A DNA stretch of 64,000 nt. Origin: Erinaceus europaeus (lineage: Eukaryota > Chordata > Mammalia > Eulipotyphla > Erinaceidae). The number at the start of each line of letters is the position of its first letter. Position 1 is the stretch's first letter. The DNA lies in contig NC_080172.1 in NCBI RefSeq assembly GCF_950295315.1, positions 117,185,288 to 117,249,287 on the forward strand, in the 5' to 3' direction. Below, one piece after another: positions 9,934-20,599 of the stretch. The notes below the pieces were generated by a model. The model saw only the letters and a list, made by a program, of their open reading frames with translations. It did not search any database and was not told where the DNA came from. A program made the position numbers and the translations under genes.

Positions 9934-10196
9934 CGGGAGTCAGCCGGTAGCACAGCGGGTTAAGCACATGTGGCAAAGCACAAGGACCAGCATAAGGATC
10001 CCGGTTCGAGCCCCTGGCTCCCCACCTGCAGGGGAGTCACTTCACAGGCGGTGAAGCAGGTCTGCAGGTGTCTGTCTTTCTCTCCCCCTCTCTGTCTTCC
10101 CCTCCTCTCTCCATTTCTCTCTGTCCTATCCAGCAATGATGACATCAGCAATAATAACTACAACAACAATAAAAACAACAAGGACAACAAAAAGGA

Positions 10197-10228
<32 letters not shown>

Positions 10229-10235
10229 AATATTT
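9934..10235 (+). mobile_element. Type B SINE with (GAAA)n tail
   Basis: GGGAGTCAGCCGGTAGCACAG head, GGTTCGAGCCCC B box, ACAACAACAATAAAAAC body. The tail is a (GAAA)n microsatellite at about 10193-10229. Confidence 0.93.
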
Positions 10236-10257
10236 TTTTAAAAAATCCTAATATTCA

Positions 10258-10728
10258 TTTACCCAAAAGATAGAATCACACTGATTAGAAGGGACACATG
10301 TACTCCCCATGTTCACAGCAGCTTCATTCACAATAGCAAAACCCTGGAAACAACTAAAAACACCCTTCCACAGGTGACTAGATAAAAAAAAGTCATGGGT
10401 CATATGCTCAATGGAGTATTACTCAGCAATAAAAAAGGTGACCGTGTGTCCTTTGGGGTAAGGTGGTGGACTTGGAGAAGATAATGCTCAGTGAAGCCGG
10501 TCAGGAGGGGAAGGGCACTGCAGAACAGTTGCGCTCATGTGAAGAACACAGACAACTGAGAATACAAATGTGAAAGAAAAAAAAGAAATTCAACCACTTT
10601 TCAAGACTGGGAGAACTAAAGTTCTCTATGGCGGGGCGCAGGGGACACAGACATTTGGTGACAGAAGTAGAGGAGGAAAAAAACATAATGTAAACCATTA
10701 ACTCCTCAATAAAAAAAATAACTAAATA
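10258..10728 (+). mobile_element. Old LINE-1 3' fragment (ORF2 C-terminus plus 3' UTR)
   Basis: It shows L1 ORF2-end signatures at DNA level: TCACAATAGCAAAACCCTGG, GAGTATTACTCAGCAATAAA, and GGACTTGGAGAAGATAATGC. The tail is AATAAAAAAAATA. It is much more diverged than the L1 at 11655-13690 and has no intact frame. Confidence 0.8.
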
Positions 10729-10731
10729 ACT

Positions 10732-10950
10732 GGGGCCAGGCGGTGACGCACCTGGCTAAGCACTCACATCGCAGTGCTCAAGGACCCAGGTTCAAGCCCC
10801 TGGTCCCCACCTACAGGGGGAAAGCTTCATGAGTGGTGAAGCAGGACTGCAGGTGTCTCTCTGTCTCTCTCCCTCTCTGTCACCCCCTCTCAATTTCTCT
10901 CTGTGGCTATTTAATAATATATAAATAAATTTTTAAAAATAACTAAATAA
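10732..10950 (+). mobile_element. Type A SINE
   Basis: GGGGCCAGGCGGTGACGCAC head, GGTTCAAGCCCCTGG B box and a TTTAATAATATATAAATAA tail. It sits immediately 3' of the L1 fragment's A-rich end. Confidence 0.92.
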
Positions 10951-10965
10951 AAGATATACATAAAC

Positions 10966-11188
10966 GGGGCTGGGTGCTGGAGCCCTTGGCTGAGCGCATG
11001 TTACAGTACGCAAGGACCTGAGTTTGAGCCCCTGGTCTGCCCACCTGCAGGGGGAAAGCTTTCTGAGTCATGAAACAGGGCTGCAGGTGTCTCTCTGTCT
11101 CTCTCCCTCTCTATCACCCCATTCCCTCTTGATTTTGGGCTGTCTCTATCCAATAAATAAATAAAGATAATTTTAAAACAAATTTAAA
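10966..11188 (+). mobile_element. Type A SINE
   Basis: GGGGCTGGGTGCTGGAGCCC head, GAGTTTGAGCCCC B box, and a CTCTATCCAATAAATAAAT end. It carries TGATTTTGGGCTGTCTC near its end, a subfamily variant. Confidence 0.9.
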
Positions 11189-11191
11189 CTT

Positions 11192-11515
11192 ACATGGCAC
11201 AAAGCGCAAGGACCAGCGTAAGGACCCCGGTTTGAGCCCCCGGCTCCCCACCTGCAGGGGAGTCACTTCACAAGCTGTGAAGCAGGTCTGCAGGTGTCTG
11301 TCTTTCTCTCCCCCTCTCTGTCTTCCCCTCCTCTCTCCATTTCTCTCTGTCTTATCCAACAACAATAACAGCAATAGCGACAACCGTAATAACAGCAACA
11401 GTAAACAAACAACAAGGGCAGCAAAAGGTGAAAAATGGCCTCTAGGAGCAGTGGATTTGTAGTGCAGGCACCGAGCCCCAGCAATAACCCTGGAGGCAAT
11501 AATAATAATAATAAT
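11192..11515 (+). mobile_element. Type B SINE with module M, 5' truncated
   Basis: It starts inside the head at ATGGCACAAAGCGCAAGG. Type B body, then ATGGCCTCTAGGAGCAGTGG ... AATAACCCTGGAGGCAATAA module M with (AAT)n tail. Confidence 0.92.
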
Positions 11516-11654
11516 AAATTAAAAATTAAAACTTTAAAAATATATATATATATAAGTGGATATAAAGAAAGTAAAAGTAGCCTAATATTGTGTAATACTG
11601 TAAAACAAAGTTAAGTCAATTAAAATAAATAAATAACTTAACATTAAATTTTTT

Positions 11655-13690
11655 AATTTCTTTATTAGGGAATTAATGTTTTACATTCGACAGTAAATAC
11701 AATAGTCTGTACATGCATAATATTTCCCAGTTTTCCATATAACAATACAACCCCCACTAGGGACTCTGTCATCCTTCTTGGATCTGTACTCCCCCCCACC
11801 CACCCCAGAGTCTTTTACTTTGGTGCAAAACACCAATTCCAGTTCAGGTTCTACTTGTGTTTGCTCTCTGATCTTGTTTTTCAACTTCTGCCTGAGAGTG
11901 AGATCATCCCATATTCATCCTTCTGTTTCTGACTTATTTCACTTAACATGATTTTTTCAAGGTCCATCCAAGATTGGCTGAAAACGGTGAAGTCACCATT
12001 TTTTACAGGTGAGTAGTATTCCATTGTGTATCTAGACCACAACTTGCTCAGCCACTCATCTGTTGTTGGACACCTGGGTTGCTTCCAGGTTTTGGCTGTT
12101 ACAAATTGTGCTGCCAAGAACATATGTGTACACAGATCTTTTTGGATGGGTGTGTTGGGTTCCTTAGGATCTATCCCCAGGAGAGGAATTGCAGGGTCAT
12201 AGGGCAGGTCCATGTCTAGCCTTCTGAGAGTTCTCCAGACTGTTCTCCACAGAGGTTGGACCCATTGACATTCCCACCAGCAGTGCAGGAGGGTTTCTTG
12301 GACCCCACACCCTCTCCAGCATTTGCTTCTGTTACCTTTTCTGATGTGTGACATTCTCATAGGAGTGAAGTGATATCTCATTGTTGTCTTTATTTCATTT
12401 CTCTGACAATCAGAGAGTTGGAGCATTTTTTTCATGTGTTTCTCAGCCTTTTGGATCTCTTCTGTGGTGAATATTCTGTCCATGTCCTCTCCCCATTTTT
12501 GGATGGGTTCATCTGTTTTCTTGAGTTTGGCAAGCTCTTTATATATTCTGGTTATTAGCCTCTTGTCTGATGTATGGCATGTAAAGATCTTCTCCCATTC
12601 TGTGAGGGGTCTCTTGGTTTGGGTAGTGGTTTCTATTGCTGTGAAGAAGCTTTTTAATTTGATGTAGTCCCATAGGTTTATGCTTGCTTTAGTCTTCCTT
12701 GTAATTGGATTCATTTCACTGACGATGTCTTTAAAATTTATGTGGAAAAGAGTTCTGCCAATATTTTCCTCTAAGTATCTGATAGTTTGTGGTCTAACAT
12801 CCAAGTCCTTGATCCACTTGGAATTTACTTTTGTGTTTGGTGAAATATAGTGGTTCAGTTTCATTCTCCTGCATGTTTCACCCCATTTTTTCCAACACCA
12901 TTTGTTGAAGATACTCTGCTTTCCCCATGTAATAGTCTGGGCCGCTTTGTCAAAGATTAGATGTCCATATGTGTGGGGCCTCATTTCTGGGCTCTCAATT
13001 CTATTCCACTGGTCAGTGTGTCTAGTCATGTTCCAGTACCAAGCAGTTTTGATGACAATGGCTCTATAATACAGTTTGAGATCTGGGAGTGTGATGCCTC
13101 CAGTTCTGTTCTTTCTTCTCAAGATTGTTTTGGCAATTCTAGGTATTTTCTGGTTCCAGATGAACATTTGTTCTATTCCCCTAAAAAAATGTGGTTGGGA
13201 TCTTGGTGGGGATAGCGTTAAATCTGTATATGGCTCTGGGTAGTATATTCATGTTGATGGTGTTAATTATTCCAACCCATGAATATGGAATGTCTTTCCA
13301 CTTCTTTATGTCTTTTTCAATTTCCTTGAGTAATGACTCATAATTTTCAGTACACAAGTCTTTTACTTCTTGGTTAGGTTTATTCCTAGATATTTTATTG
13401 TTTTAGTTGCTATAGTAAAAGGAAATGATTTCTGGGTTTCAACTTCTTCTAACTGAGTGTTTGCATAGAGGAATGCCACTGAATTCTGAATGTTAATTTT
13501 GTAGCCTCACACCTTACTGTATGGCCCGATGATTTCCAAAAGCTTACTGCTGGATTCCTTAGGTTTTCCTATGTATACTATCATGTCATCTGCAAATAGG
13601 GAGAGATTGACTTCTTATCTTCCAATCTGTATGCCTTTAATTCCTTGCTCCTGCCTGATTGCTGTGGCAAGAACCTCCAACACTATGTTG
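11655..13690 (-). mobile_element. LINE-1, 5'-truncated, about 2 kb
   Basis: 3' end at left (AATTTCTTTATTAGGGAATT, complement of a CCCTAATAAAGAAATT L1 tail). The 3' UTR spans 11655-11880, followed by the ORF2 C-terminal part. The element stops near 13690 within the reverse transcriptase region, typical of incomplete target-primed reverse transcription. Similar 3' UTR ends occur at 26396, 50640 and 51590. Confidence 0.95.
11881..13690 (-). pseudogene. L1 ORF2 C-terminal region (reverse transcriptase end and cysteine-rich domain), broken
   Basis: ORF2p is the endonuclease/reverse transcriptase that copies L1 RNA into nicked chromosomal DNA. Only the part from the RT active site onward is present. 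The complement of 13582-13596 encodes FADDM, the L1 form of the catalytic YxDD motif. An in-frame stop lies just upstream (complement of TTATCTTCC near 13616), and the frame is interrupted again near 13170-13210. From 13167 down to 11881 the frame is open for 428 codons. This stretch begins MFIWNQKIPRIAK and includes a CX3CX7HX4C cysteine-rich motif (CWRGC ... H ... C), then the usual EYYS C-terminal region, ending SLSGRS. The long open frame suggests a fairly young copy. With no endonuclease domain, ORF1 or 5' UTR it cannot be autonomous. Confidence 0.93.
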
Positions 13691-14136
13691 TCAACATTAA
13701 AATTTTAAGCCAGGTTCATCACTAAGAAGGCTAAGGAGCACCAAGAAAAGATATCCAGGGAGGCAGGTCTATGGAGCTCCAGCAGCTATGTTTCTCTCCT
13801 CTCCGCTCCCGGGCCTGGGGTTCCTGGTCTCAGACACACACACCGTGTGCCCTGCTGTGGGCCTAGGGTTCCTGGTCTCAGACACACACACCGTGTGCCC
13901 TGGCAAGCCAAACTTTCTCCCTAGCACGTTTTTGGTGTTTTTTTTTTATGTGAGTAAAATGATCAGTGTTTTTAATGGCTTCTAGATTTTTTGCGTCATA
14001 CATAGAAAGTGTTCACACTTTAAAGTCAAAGATTAATTTGTCCATGTTTCCTTCTGAAATGTTCTTGAGTTCATATTCACTTTTCAAATCTTTTCTTCCT
14101 TTGTAACGTATTTTAAGTGTATAGTAGGCACCCAGT
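13691..14136. other. Unique AT-rich sequence
   Basis: No gene was recognised. It contains a two-copy direct repeat, annotated separately. Confidence 0.45.
13811..13905. repeat. Two-copy 48-bp tandem duplication
   Basis: The unit GGGCCT...GGTTCCTGGTCTCAGAC ... CCGTGTGCCCTG occurs at 13811 and 13859 with very few differences. Confidence 0.9.
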
Positions 14137-14345
14137 GGGGCCCGGTGGTGGTGCACCCGGTTAGTGCTCACATGACAGTGCGCAAGGTCCCAGGTTCAAG
14201 CCCCTGCTCCCCACCTGCAGGGGAAAGCTTCTTGCGTGATGAAGCAGCACTGCTAGTGTCTCTCTGTCTCTCTCCCTCTCTATCTCCTTTTCCCCTCTCA
14301 ATTTCTCTCTGTCTCTATCCAATAATGAATACATTTATTTGTTTA
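14137..14345 (+). mobile_element. Type A SINE
   Basis: GGGGCCCGGTGGTGGTGCAC head, GGTTCAAGCCCCTGC B box, ATCCAATAATGAATAC tail. It abuts an opposing module-M element at the tail. Confidence 0.9.
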
Positions 14346-14622
14346 TTTATTTACTCCTCCAGGATTGTCACTGGGGCTTGGTGCCTGCGTTATAAATCCA
14401 CTGCGGCTATTCTTTCCCATTTTATTGGATAACAGAGAGCCACTGAGAGTCGAGGGGGAGATAGAGGGAGAGAGACAGAGAGACACCTGCAGCCGTGCAC
14501 TGCTGCTTGTGAAGCAACCCCCTGCAGGTGAGGAGCAGGGGGCTTGAACCCAAAGCCTTGCACGGGCACTTACGCTTTGTACTAATTGTGTTTGGCTGGT
14601 TGTGCCACCACCCGGCCCCCGG
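14346..14622 (-). mobile_element. Type A-like SINE with module M
   Basis: CTCCTCCAGGATTGTCACTG at left is module M in reverse. The purine middle and a long head complement (TGGCTGGTTGTGCCACCACC) follow. It is tail-to-tail with the preceding copy. Confidence 0.88.
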
Positions 14623-14773
14623 AAATAAATACTTTTTAAAAGTAGGAATCCAGACTTTGGTTTTCCAAGTGACTAGCTGTAGTCCCAGTGTCACTTGCTG
14701 AGTTTTCCAGCCTGGCCACCGGTTTGGTGTTGTCACGTCCTCAAACGCAGGCGCCCGTTTAAACTCAGGCATG

Positions 14774-15066
14774 TTTTTTTTCTTTTCTTTTTATTTTATT
14801 ATTTGTTTATTTATTATTCGCTTTTTGTTGTCCTTGTTGTTTTTTATTGTTGTTGTCGTTGTTGTTGTTGGATAGGACAGAGAGAAATGGAGAGAGGAGG
14901 GGAAGACAGAGAGGGGGAGAGAAAGACAGACACCTGCAGACCTGCTTCACCGCCTGTGAAGCGACTACCCTGCAGGTGGGGAGCCGGGGACTCGAACCGG
15001 GATCCTTACGTCCGGTCCTTGTGCTTTGTGCCGCGCGGCGTACCCCGCTGAGCTAGTGCCCGACTG
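14774..15066 (-). mobile_element. Type B SINE, full length
   Basis: T-rich tail at left, TTTTTGTTGTCCTTGTTG, GGATAGGACAGAGAGAAATG, B-box complement CTCGAACCGGGATCC, head complement ending GCCCGACTGCC. Confidence 0.93.
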
Positions 15067-15530
15067 CCTCGGGCTTATTTTCTATTCTACTTCATTTTTT
15101 TCTGCTTGAATATCCATGGCTCAAAACCATATTGTTCTAATAACTGAAGAAGTTCACCGTGTGGTTATTTTTTTTTCCCATTCTCGTTCTCTCTCTCTTC
15201 TCCAATTTTCCTGGCTAAAGCTTACTGGCTAATTTTTCAAATGAACTTAAGGATAAATATATTTACCTCAACAACGATGACAAAACTATCAATGTTTTTC
15301 CTGGAATCAAAATACAAGCGTCAACTAGCTTGAGAAGAATTAAAATGTCTCCCCTCCTGAAATATGATATACACATACATTGCCCCAAGAAGCCATCTCT
15401 TGGTCTCTTGATGCTTCTGCTATTAAAATACTCACTGGCGTAGACCACGCAGCCAGCGGCCTTGCAAGTCAGCCAGGAAGCAGCTCAGTGAGCCCTCACA
15501 GAATGAGCATTTCTGGGAAGCTGCCGCCCA
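15067..15530. other. Unique AT-rich sequence
   Basis: No gene or repeat was recognised between the SINE and the minisatellite. Confidence 0.45.
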
Positions 15531-15534
15531 GTGA

Positions 15535-16965
15535 GTGAGCAGTGGCCAGCACCCCGAGTCTCCCCTCTCCCCAGACCCGCCTTGTCACCCAGATATAAGT
15601 GAGCAGTGGCCAGCACCCCCGGAGTCTCCCCTCTCCCCAGACCCACCTTGCCACCCAGATATAAGTGAGCAGTGGCCAGCACCCCCCGAGTCTCCCCTCT
15701 CCCCGGACCCACCTTGTCACCCAGACATAAGTGAGCAGTGGCCAGCACCCCCCGAGTCTCCCCTCTCCCCAGACCCACCTTGCCACCCAGACATAAGTGA
15801 GCAGTGGCCAGCACCCCCTGAGTCTCCCCTCTCCCCGGACCCACCTTGCCACCCAGACATAAGTGAGCAGTGGCCAGCACCCCCCGAGTCTCCCCTCTCC
15901 CCAGACCCGCCTTGCCACCCAGATATAAGTGAGCAGTGGCCAGCACCCCCCAAGTCTCCCCTCTCCCCGGACCCACCTTGCCACCCAGACATAAGTGAGC
16001 AGTGGCCAGCACCCCCTGAGTCTCCCCTCTCCCCGGACCCACCTTGCCACCCAGATATAAGTGAGCAGTGGCCAGCCCCCGAGTCTCCCCTCTCCCCAGA
16101 CCTGCCTTGCCACCCAGACGTAAGTGAGCAGTGGCCAGCACCCCCTGAGTCTCCCCTCTCCCCGGACCCACCTTGCCACCCAGACATAAGTGAGCAGTGG
16201 CCAGCACCCCCTGAGTCTCCCCTCTCCCCGGACCCACCTTGCCACCCAGACATAAGTGAGCAGTGGCCAGCACCCCCCGAGTCTCCCCTCTCCCCAGACC
16301 CACCTTGCCACCCAGACATAAGTGAGCAGTGGCCAGCACCCCCTGAGTCTCCCCTCTCCCCAGACCCACCTTGCCACCCAGATATAAGTGAGCAGTGGCC
16401 AGCACCCCCCGAGTCTCCCCTCTCCCCAGACCCACCTTGCCACCCAGACATAAGTGAGCAGTGGCCAGCACCCCCTGAGTCTCCCCTCTCCCCAGACCCA
16501 CCTTGCCACCCAGACATAAGTGAGCAGTGGCCAGCACCCCCTGAGTCTCCCCTCTCCCCGGACCCACCTTGCCACCCAGATATAAGTGAGCAGTGGCCAG
16601 CCCCCGAGTCTCCCCTCTCCCCAGACCTGCCTTGCCACCCAGACGTAAGTGAGCAGTGGCCAGCACCCCCGGAGTCTCCCCTCTCCCCGGACCCACCTTG
16701 CCACCCAGACATAAGTGAGCAGTGGCCAGCACCCCCTGAGTCTCCCCTCTCCCCGGACCCACCTTGCCACCCAGACATAAGTGAGCAGTGGCCAGCACCC
16801 CCCGAGTCTCCCCTCTCCCCGGACCCACCTTGCCACCCAGACATAAGTGAGCAGTGGCCAGCACCCCCTGAGTCTCCCCTCTCCCCGGACCCACCTTGCC
16901 ACCCAGACATAAGTGAGCAGTGGCCAGCACCCCCCGAGTCTCCCCTCTCTCCGGACCCGCCTTGT
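15535..16965. repeat. 66-bp minisatellite, about 22 units
   Basis: Unit consensus starts AGTGAGCAGTGGCCAGCACC, then GAGTCTCCCCTCTCCCC, ACCCACCTTGCCACCCAGA and CATA. Most units are 66 bp; two, beginning near 16061 and 16586, are 63 bp. All unit lengths are multiples of three, so long ORFs are open on both strands (494 codons plus, 545 minus). The plus ORF has no ATG and stops just past the array, so I treat it as non-coding. Confidence 0.97.
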
Positions 16966-17228
16966 CCAGAGAAGCCATGTCCCCTGCTGGCAATATCAGG
17001 AGTATTTTCCTACTTTTGAAAGTTGTGATAGAAGTGCACAGACTCTCTAGCCCTTTTTCTTTCCATCCGTGTACGCTGGGAGTGGGACAACCCCCCCCCC
17101 CCCCCGCCCCCCGGGCACTCACTCCTGTGTGCGTTCGGTCCTGTTACAGCAGCATGCGTCCGTAGCTTCTACTTCTGACAGAGATTCCGGTTGCTCCCAG
17201 TCTCGGGGGCTCAGAATCGTGCAGCTGT
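16966..17228. other. Array flank with C-rich tract
   Basis: Unique sequence with a nearly pure C run at about 17090-17111, on the G-quadruplex/i-motif prone side. No gene was seen. Confidence 0.5.
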
Positions 17229-17231
17229 GGC

Positions 17232-17356
17232 CCTGCAGGTACTGGGGCAGTTTCAAGCCCTGAACTCACAAGCGTGGGGCCTCACGTTCGATCCCCAACA
17301 CTGCACGTGCCAGAGAGATGCTCTGGTTCTCACCCCAACCCCATTAGTAAGTAAAG
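17232..17356 (+). mobile_element. Type D-like SINE, diverged
   Basis: CTCACAAGCGTGGGGCCTCA, GTTCGATCCCC B box, GCCAGAGAGATGCTCTGGTT and TTAGTAAGTAAAG follow the type D order. Confidence 0.65.
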
Positions 17357-17360
17357 AAAT

Positions 17361-17466
17361 CGGGCCAGGGAGGGGGCATAGTGCTTATGCAAACAGCTTT
17401 CATGCCTGAGGACCCGTGGTGCCAGGTTCAGTCCCTGTGAGCTAAGCAGTGCTCGAGTAAAAGTCA
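17361..17466 (+). mobile_element. Type C SINE
   Basis: GGGAGGGGGCATAGTGCTTA head, TTTCATGCCTGAGGA, GGTTCAGTCCCTG and TAAGCAGTGCTCGAGT. Confidence 0.8.
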
Positions 17467-17492
17467 CACGAACAGTTTAAAAAGAAGGAGAA

Positions 17493-17797
17493 GGGAGCGG
17501 GGCGGTGGCGCAGCGGGTTAAGCACACGTGGCACAAAGCACAAGGACCGGCGGAAGGATCCCGGTTCGAGCCCCCGGCTCCCCACCTGCAGGGGAGTCGC
17601 TTCCCAGGCAGTGAAGCAGGTCTGCAGGTGTCTGTCTTTCTCTCCCCCTCTCTGTCTTCCCCTCCTCTCTCCATTTCTCTCTGTCCTATCCAACAACGAC
17701 GACATCAATAACAACAACAATAATAATTACAACAATAAAATAACAAGGGCAATAAAAAGGGAAAATGAATAAATAAATATTTTTAAAAATAAAAAGA
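17493..17797 (+). mobile_element. Type B SINE, full length
   Basis: GGGAGCGGGGCGGTGGCGCAG head, GGTTCGAGCCCCCGGC B box, ACAACGACGACATCAATAAC body, CAAGGGCAATAAAAAGGG end. Confidence 0.95.
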
Positions 17798-17939
17798 AGG
17801 AGGAGAAAAGGAGAGTGCTGCTGTGGACATAGCAGTCCCGTTTTCTTTTCCTAAGTCAGAGCCTCATGTGGAGTAGTTCACTATTGCTGACTCAATTTTT
17901 TTTCAGAGATGGAGTCGGGGGGAGAGAGAGAGAAAGAGA

Positions 17940-18036
17940 GATGGGTGGGGGATAGAGCATAATGGTATGCAAAGAAGCTTCCCTGCCTGAGGCTCCGAAG
18001 TCCCAGGTTCAGTCCCCTGAACCACCATAAGATGGG
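17940..18036 (+). mobile_element. Type C SINE
   Basis: GGGGGATAGAGCATAATGGT head, CCTGAGGCTCCGAAGTCCC, GGTTCAGTCCCCTG. The 3' end is truncated. Confidence 0.82.
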
Positions 18037-18362
18037 GAGGGGGGCTTCCCCTTAGTGCCAAGACTCTCCCGTCTGTGCTGAGACTCACGCGTGGGCTGCA
18101 CGCAGCTCTCTGGTGCTGGGTGTGCTGTGACCTTGATAAGACTCCTGGACTCTGGACAGAGAACAGACGGAGGTGGTTCAAGAGGGTGAGTGTCTTATCT
18201 CTGATGCCGGTGGGGACATGGGGCACCTGGGGTTCAGATGAGGACTGTGGGTCTGGGGCCTCTGTCCCCAGATGCTCTGAGGGACCCTCCTAACTGACAA
18301 CTTCCCTTTGCAGAGGAGATGGGGCCTGGGGTCCCGGGATTCTCCCTAAAGACAGAGACATT
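18037..18362. other. Unique sequence, no gene seen
   Basis: GC-rich with no recognisable repeat or exon. Confidence 0.45.
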
Positions 18363-18363
18363 C

Positions 18364-18580
18364 GGGGCTGGGTGGTGGCGCACCTGGTTGAGCGCACATA
18401 TTGCAATACGCAAGGACCCAGGTTCGAGCTCCCGGTCCCCACCTGCAGGGGGAAAGCTTTGCGAGTGGTGAAGCAGGGTTAAAGGTGTCTCTGTCTCTCT
18501 CCCTCTCTGTCTCCCCCTTCCTCTTGATTTCTGACTGTCTCTATCCAATAAACAAATTAAAAATAATTTTTAAAAAAAGA
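18364..18580 (+). mobile_element. Type A SINE
   Basis: GGGGCTGGGTGGTGGCGCAC head, GGTTCGAGCTCCCGG B box, a TGATTTCTGACTGTCTC end variant and AAATAATTTTTAAAAA tail. Confidence 0.93.
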
Positions 18581-18589
18581 CACATTCTA

Positions 18590-18744
18590 GTGGTCCAGGA
18601 GGTGGCGCAGTGGATAAAGCACTGGACTCTCAAGCACGAGGTCCCGAGTTCAATCCCCGGCCACACATGTACCAGAGTGATGTCTGGTTCTTTCTCTCTC
18701 TCCTCCTATCTTTCTCATTAATAAATAAATAAAATCTTTAAAGT
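18590..18744 (+). mobile_element. Type D SINE with target-site duplication
   Basis: Reference copy of type D here: GTCCAGGAGGTGGCGCAGTG head, GAGTTCAATCCCCGG B box, TACCAGAGTGATGTCTGG, (AATA)n tail. ACATTCTAG flanks both sides. Confidence 0.92.
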
Positions 18745-18818
18745 AATAATAAGGACATTCTAGATTCTGTTACGTCTCTCCCGCTGCGGTATCTGTCGTT
18801 TTTTTAGAGGAGCTCTGA

Positions 18819-18876
18819 AGTTATTTCCAGAGGAAGCTATTTCCAGAGGAAGTTATTTCCAGAGGGAAGCCAGGGG
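18819..18876. repeat. Three-copy 16-18 bp tandem repeat
   Basis: TTATTTCCAGAGGAAG-like unit repeats three times, with the middle copy reading CTATTTCCAGAGG. Confidence 0.85.
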
Positions 18877-19160
18877 CCGGTTCTACTTCCAGAAGTGCAA
18901 AGTCCGTGAGGACCACGAGGTGGCAGCATTGCTCCGCTGGGAAACCAGGCTGGGCTCTAGCACAAGAAATTGCATTTCCAGCAGCCAAGCCTCATCTGTC
19001 TCCCGCCGCCCCAGGCTTGGTAGGAAGCCTTCCTGGGTGGGAGTGCGTGTGTGTTTATTTCAGGGGCGTCCAAGAGAATGAATACTTTTCGCATGAACTT
19101 CCTTGTGGGCTCCCACTGCAGGAGTACTGGGGAACCCGACATATCTGGGGGAGGGGACAA
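18877..19160. other. Unique sequence, no gene seen
   Basis: No repeat was recognised here, apart from a small type B tail stub just beyond it (19162-19200, TTTTTGTTGCCCTGG). Confidence 0.4.
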
Positions 19161-19324
19161 CTATTTTTTAATATTTACTTATTTCCTTTTTGTTGCCCTG
19201 GGAACAACGAGATGGAAACAGTATTGGTCCAAAGTGATCGCAACGGGAAAATAATCACATTTGTAATGGCACAGCTATCTTTGTGGAGACTCGATGGCTG
19301 GTATTATTATTATCATCATTATTT

Positions 19325-19905
19325 TTTTTAATATTTATTTATTTATTCCCTTGTGTTGCCCTTGTTGTAGTTATTATTGTTGTTATTGATGTAGTTGTGT
19401 TAGATAGGACAGAGAGAAATGGAGAGAGGAGGAAGTCGGGCTGCAGCGCAGCGGGTTAAGCGCAGGTGGCGCAAAGCACAAGGACCGGCATAAGGATCCC
19501 GGTTCGAACCCCGGCTCCCCACCTGCAGGTGAAGCAGGTCTGCAGGTGTCTATCTTTCTTTCCTCCTCTCTGTCTTCCCCTCCTCTCTCCATTTCTCTCT
19601 GTCCTATCCAACAACGACGACAACAACAATAATAACTACAACAATAAAACAACAAGGGCAACAAAAGGGAATAAATAAAATAAAATATTTTTTTTTAAAA
19701 AAGAAATTCTAAAAAAAAAAAAGAAATGGAGAGAGGAGGGGAAGACAGAGAGGGGGGAGAGAAAGACAGACACCTGCAGACCTGCTTCATCGCCTGTGAA
19801 GCGACTCCCCTGCAGGTGGGGAGCCTGGGGGCTCAAACTGGGATCCTTAAGCTGGTCCTTGCACCACCTGCGCTTAACCCACTGCGCTACCGCCTGGCTC
19901 CGGTC
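19325..19905 (-). mobile_element. Type B SINE split by a nested type B SINE
   Basis: The left part (19325-19432) is the tail and body in reverse. The right part (19722-19905) holds the purine middle through head complement TTAACCCACTGCGCTACCG. The two halves join at the duplicated target. Confidence 0.92.
19431..19721 (+). mobile_element. Type B SINE nested in an opposing type B SINE
   Basis: GGAAGTCGGGCTGCAGCGCAG head, a deletion around GCAGGTGAAGCAGGTCTGC, ACAACGACGACAACAAC body and a T/A-rich tail. The 18-bp sequence AGAAATGGAGAGAGGAGG lies on both sides (19415-19432 and 19722-19739) as target-site duplication. Confidence 0.93.
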
Positions 19906-20599
19906 ATCATCATTTCTGTTATTGCTATTATTATTTGTGACTACTCAAAAACGAGCGATTGCATGTATCTCCCTCCCCCCTCGTCCCCCCAGAGACCAAG
20001 TCAAACCTCTGTTCTGAGGTGCTGAGTACCCCCCTTTACCGTGGATCCAAAAGAGACGCACTGGACAGTCTCCTAAGAACAGCTGAGGCCCTTTGCTACT
20101 GCGTCTGCTGAGCTCAGCCAAATCCCTGCAGCCAGGGCCACCATGGCATGTTCCACTTCAGGTGGTGTCCGGAGACGCCAGGCCCAGGATGTCAAGCCTT
20201 CAGCTCCAATACTCTGGTGACACCACCTTTCCCAGCTCCTGGGACTCCTCAATTCCATTTTGGGTGGTGCCCTTGCTAACAAAACCACAGAGCCTAGAGA
20301 CAGACCCGGGCCTGTGAGCCGGGGCCCCTGTGCACAGCAGTCAGAAGTCAGGGCAAATATACACCTTAAAGTGAAAGTGTGCAGTGGTCTGCAGCGAGCG
20401 AGTGCAGCAAGCGAGAAGAAATACCTAAAATAGACGCCATGAATCACTTCATCAAATAGTTTCTATCTAGACCTCCAGGCCCTCCTCACCTACTTTCTAT
20501 TTCACTTCCTCAATCACTCCAAGGCTAACCTTGTCAGACAAAGGAAGGGCGACAAAAGCTGGATAAGGGCAAGAGACCGGCACACTTTAGTGATGGCTC
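19906..20599. other. Unclassified, possibly the 5' part of the following repeat
   Basis: 20340-20600 is unfamiliar and may extend the unclassified repeat copy A upstream (AAAGTGTGCAGTGGTCTGC). No gene was recognised. Confidence 0.35.

Noticed and set aside
11881..13167. 428-codon ORF as an active reverse transcriptase gene
   Set aside because: It is the C-terminal part of a truncated L1 ORF2, with stops and a frame break upstream and no endonuclease domain or promoter.
15485..17122. Long proline/glycine-rich ORFs of 494 and 545 codons as a novel repeat protein
   Set aside because: They exist on both strands only because the 66/63-bp minisatellite preserves frame. The plus ORF has no ATG, and no flanking exon or promoter signal was seen.
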